Source: DATFPQ01 sp035264765 (GTDB taxonomy: Bacteria; Actinomycetota; Actinomycetes; Actinomycetales; Angustibacteraceae). From it: 23,342 bases of DNA. The stretch's first letter is position 1. Every line of letters starts with the position of its first letter. The stretch is taken from the NCBI GenBank assembly GCA_035264765.1, contig DATFPQ010000079.1, forward strand, positions 1-23,342, written 5' to 3'. Both the position numbers and the translations under genes were made by a program. Under the pieces are notes generated by a model, which saw nothing but the letters and a program-made list of their open reading frames with translations, made no database searches and was not told where the DNA came from. Positions 21,431 through 23,342 of the stretch are shown here, piece after piece.

Positions 21431-21874
21431 CTACTCCCCCGCGGTGTGCAGGGCGATGGCCCGGCGGGCCGCGGCCCGGGCGCGACGCCGGTCACCGGCC
21501 GCGTCGTAGGCGGTGGCCAGGCGATACCAAGCGGCCCAGTCCTCGGGGCGCCGTTCGACCTCGTGCCGGTGGTCCTCGAACGCCGCCATCGCGGCGTCGC
21601 GGTCGATTCGGCCGCTGGGGCGGCGCGGCAGGTCGTCGACCGGGAGCAGGCCGGCCGCGGCGAGCTCCTGCGCCAGCCGCTGCGTGGCCAGACCGAACCG
21701 CACCTCACGCCAGACGGCCCAGCACCCCACCAGGGGCAGCAGCAGGACGCCGACGCCGAGCGCGACGGCCGCAGGACGCCCGTCCGCCACGAGCAGCGCC
21801 CCGCGCCAGCCGATGGTTACCACGTAGAAAGCGAATGCGACGACCAGCAGGACGACTGCGACGCGGACGCGCAC
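21431..21874 (-). CDS. Small membrane protein with a C-terminal TPR-like helical region, unknown function
   Basis: A 147-aa protein. Two membrane helices lie at about residues 5-30 (VAVVLLVVAFAFYVVTIGWR) and 36-56. A cytoplasmic helical segment ends in RPEDWAAWYRLATAYDAAGD followed by RRRARAAARRAIALH, which has the Trp/Leu/Ala/Tyr spacing of one tetratricopeptide repeat. Comparable small proteins sit next to dapB in other actinobacteria; their function is unknown to me. The GTG at 21874 is 11 nt after the dapB stop with GAGGA about 9 nt upstream, so it is probably the last gene of the M16 peptidase-dapB operon. Confidence 0.82.
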   Translation of the reverse strand: MRVRVAVVLLVVAFAFYVVTIGWRGALLVADGRPAAVALGVGVLLLPLVGCWAVWREVRFGLATQRLAQELAAAGLLPVDDLPRRPSGRIDRDAAMAAFEDHRHEVERRPEDWAAWYRLATAYDAAGDRRRARAAARRAIALHTAGE

Positions 21875-21885
21875 CTGCGGGGTCC

Positions 21886-22662
21886 TCAGCCGAGGTCGAG
21901 GTCGAGCACGTGCTCGAGCCCGACGGTGAGCCCGGGTCGCGAGGGCACGGCACGCACGCCCGCGAGGACGCCGGGCATGAATGAGGCGCGGTCGAAGGAG
22001 TCGTGGCGGACGGTCAGCTGCTCACCGACCGCGCCGAACAGCACCTCCTGGTGGGCGACCAGGCCGCGAAGCCGCACGGCGTGCACTCGCACTCCCTCGA
22101 CGTCCGCTCCGCGAGCACCACCGGGGTCGCTCGTCGTCGCGTCCGGCACCGGCGGCAGCCCTGCCTCCCGCCGCGCATCCGCCACCAGCGCCGCGGTACG
22201 GGCGGCGGTGCCACTCGGCGCGTCCACCTTGTCCGGGTGGTGCAGCTCGACGATCTCCACCGACTCGTAGAACCGTGCAGCCTGCCGGGCGAACGCCATC
22301 ATCAGCACCGCACCGATCGCGAAGTTCGGTGCCACGAGTACGCCGAGCCCGGTGGGACCGGCCAGCGCCGACCGCACCGCCGCCAGCCGCTCGTCGTCCC
22401 ACCCGGTGGTGCCGACGACGACGTGCACGCCGCGCTCGACGCAGTGCAGCACGTTGGCGAGGCTGGCTGACGGCACCGAGAACTCCACGGCCACGTCGGC
22501 GCCGCCGAGGTCGCCCAAGTCGTCCCCGACGTCGAAGCGGCCCACCAGCTGGAGGTCGGGGGCGGCTTCGACGGCGCGGCACACCTCGCTGCCCATGCGC
22601 CCGCGCGCACCGATCACCGCGACGGACAACGGTCCATCGACGTCCCGCACCTGCTGGCTCAC
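21886..22662 (-). CDS. dapB: 4-hydroxy-tetrahydrodipicolinate reductase
   Basis: A 258-aa NAD(P)H-dependent reductase catalysing the second step of the diaminopimelate/lysine branch, after DapA. The Rossmann motif is VAVIGARGRMGSEV (residues 14-27). VVVGTTGWDD and APNFAIGAVLM are family motifs. The catalytic and substrate-binding segment ELHHPDKVDAPSGTA has His141, His142, Lys145 and PSGTA at 149-153. The GTG at 22662 was chosen because it overlaps the upstream peptidase stop as GTGA and has GGAG about 9 nt upstream. A GTG four codons later is possible. The frame is open far upstream, but that part is antiparallel noise over the peptidase gene. Confidence 0.96.
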   Translation of the reverse strand: MSQQVRDVDGPLSVAVIGARGRMGSEVCRAVEAAPDLQLVGRFDVGDDLGDLGGADVAVEFSVPSASLANVLHCVERGVHVVVGTTGWDDERLAAVRSALAGPTGLGVLVAPNFAIGAVLMMAFARQAARFYESVEIVELHHPDKVDAPSGTAARTAALVADARREAGLPPVPDATTSDPGGARGADVEGVRVHAVRLRGLVAHQEVLFGAVGEQLTVRHDSFDRASFMPGVLAGVRAVPSRPGLTVGLEHVLDLDLG

Positions 22663-23342
22663 AGCGTGAAGCTCCGGTCCTCGTCGAACGGGCCGACGAC
22701 CGCGAGCGACCTCGGCCGGCCGGCCAGGTCGGCGGCGACCGCCCGGACGTCCTCGGCGGTGACGGCGTCGATCCGGGCCAGCGACTCGTCGAGGCCGACG
22801 TACTCGCCGTAGAGCAGCTCGGCCTTGCCCAGGCGCGTCATCCGCGACCCGGTGTCCTCCAGGCCCAGCACCAGCCCGCCGCGCAGCTGCCCGGCGCCTC
22901 GGTCGAGCTCCTCGGCGTCGATGCCCTGCTCGGCGACCCGCTCGAGCTCGGCCACCATGAGCGCGATGACCTCGTCGGTGCGGGCGGGGGTGCACCCGGC
23001 GTACAGGCCGAAGTAGCCGGAGTCGGAGTAGCCGGACGAGAACGAGTACACCGAGTAGGCCAGCCCGCGCTTCTCCCGGATCTCCTGGAACAGCCGGCTG
23101 CTCATGCCGCCGCCGAGGACGGCGTTCAGCACCGACAGCGCGTAGCGCCGGTCGTCGCCCGCGGTCAGCGCCGTGGTGCCGAGGACGATGTTCGCCTGCT
23201 CGATCGCGCGCCGGACGACGACCGTGCGGCCGCCGCCGTGCGCTACGGGGTCGACGGCTCCCGCGCCGCGACGCGGTGCCGGGCCGCGATCGGTGTCCCG
23301 CACCAGGCCGCTGCGGTCGAGCTCGGCCTGGAGCAGGGTGCA
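22659..23342 (-). CDS. M16-family (pitrilysin-like) zinc peptidase, C-terminal part (gene enters from beyond the window)
   Basis: The 227 codons present cover the C-terminal inactive-half domain of an M16B peptidase. IVLGTTALTAGDDRRYALSV, GGGMSSRLFQEIREKRGLAY (with the conserved Arg/Tyr of the substrate-binding region) and SVYSFSSGYSDSGYFGLYAG are characteristic. The zinc-binding HxxEH would be in the missing N-terminal half. Actinobacterial members usually sit between pnp and dapB, consistent with the dapB gene overlapping this stop. Frame continuity to the window edge shows the gene is truncated only by the window. Confidence 0.93.
   Translation of the reverse strand, partial: CTLLQAELDRSGLVRDTDRGPAPRRGAGAVDPVAHGGGRTVVVRRAIEQANIVLGTTALTAGDDRRYALSVLNAVLGGGMSSRLFQEIREKRGLAYSVYSFSSGYSDSGYFGLYAGCTPARTDEVIALMVAELERVAEQGIDAEELDRGAGQLRGGLVLGLEDTGSRMTRLGKAELLYGEYVGLDESLARIDAVTAEDVRAVAADLAGRPRSLAVVGPFDEDRSFTL

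Noticed and set aside
1..23342. CRISPR arrays, tRNA or rRNA genes, insertion sequences and phage genes
   Set aside because: I looked for regularly spaced repeats, cloverleaf-like segments, transposase motifs and terminal inverted repeats and saw none that hold up.

Overview
The window reads as chromosomal DNA from a very GC-rich actinobacterium (class Actinomycetes; I cannot fix the order from sequence alone). The grounds are a third-codon-position bias towards G/C throughout, many GTG starts with 4-bp ATGA/GTGA gene overlaps, actinobacterial family members (FtsK with an adjacent RodZ-like HTH protein, RNase J downstream of dapA), and TANNNT-N6/7-start-codon arrangements typical of leaderless mRNAs.

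The two flanks are housekeeping genes, nearly all on the minus strand. The left flank (1-8118) holds the 5' end of rimO, a RodZ-like membrane HTH protein, ftsK, rnj (RNase J) and dapA, then thyA and a DHFR gene diverging on the plus strand. The right flank (21431-23342) holds a small membrane/TPR-like protein, dapB and the 3' part of an M16 peptidase gene. These flanks correspond to one conserved actinobacterial neighbourhood (M16 peptidase-dapB-...-dapA-rnj-ftsK-HTH-rimO). About 13 kb of accessory genes (8119-21430) lies between them.

The accessory block contains, in order: a glutathione-independent formaldehyde dehydrogenase (fdhA, +) facing a gluconate-5-dehydrogenase-like SDR (-) across a 13-bp hairpin; a two-gene unit (+) of a small HATPase (RsbW-like) protein and an uncharacterised helical protein; an HAD phosphatase-MFS transporter unit (-); a GNAT-AzlC-AzlD-DUF1624 acyltransferase-like unit (+); and an alpha-glucoside-type ABC importer operon (-) encoding a lipoprotein, two permeases and a LacI regulator (aglE-aglF-aglG-lacI). 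The importer operon has two in-phase LacI-type operators around a readable promoter and a strong hairpin between the binding-protein gene and the permease genes. It lacks an ATPase and a glycosidase gene.

I see no CRISPR array, phage, transposase, rRNA or tRNA. The most interesting signals are regulatory: seven genes with a -10 hexamer exactly 6-7 nt from the start codon (probable leaderless mRNAs, which also resets the ftsK start); two tiny 'relay' ORFs bridging gene junctions by stop/start overlap; tandem duplications spanning the stop codons of two genes; and the HATPase/unknown-protein pair, a possible partner-switching module with no sigma factor or STAS gene nearby.
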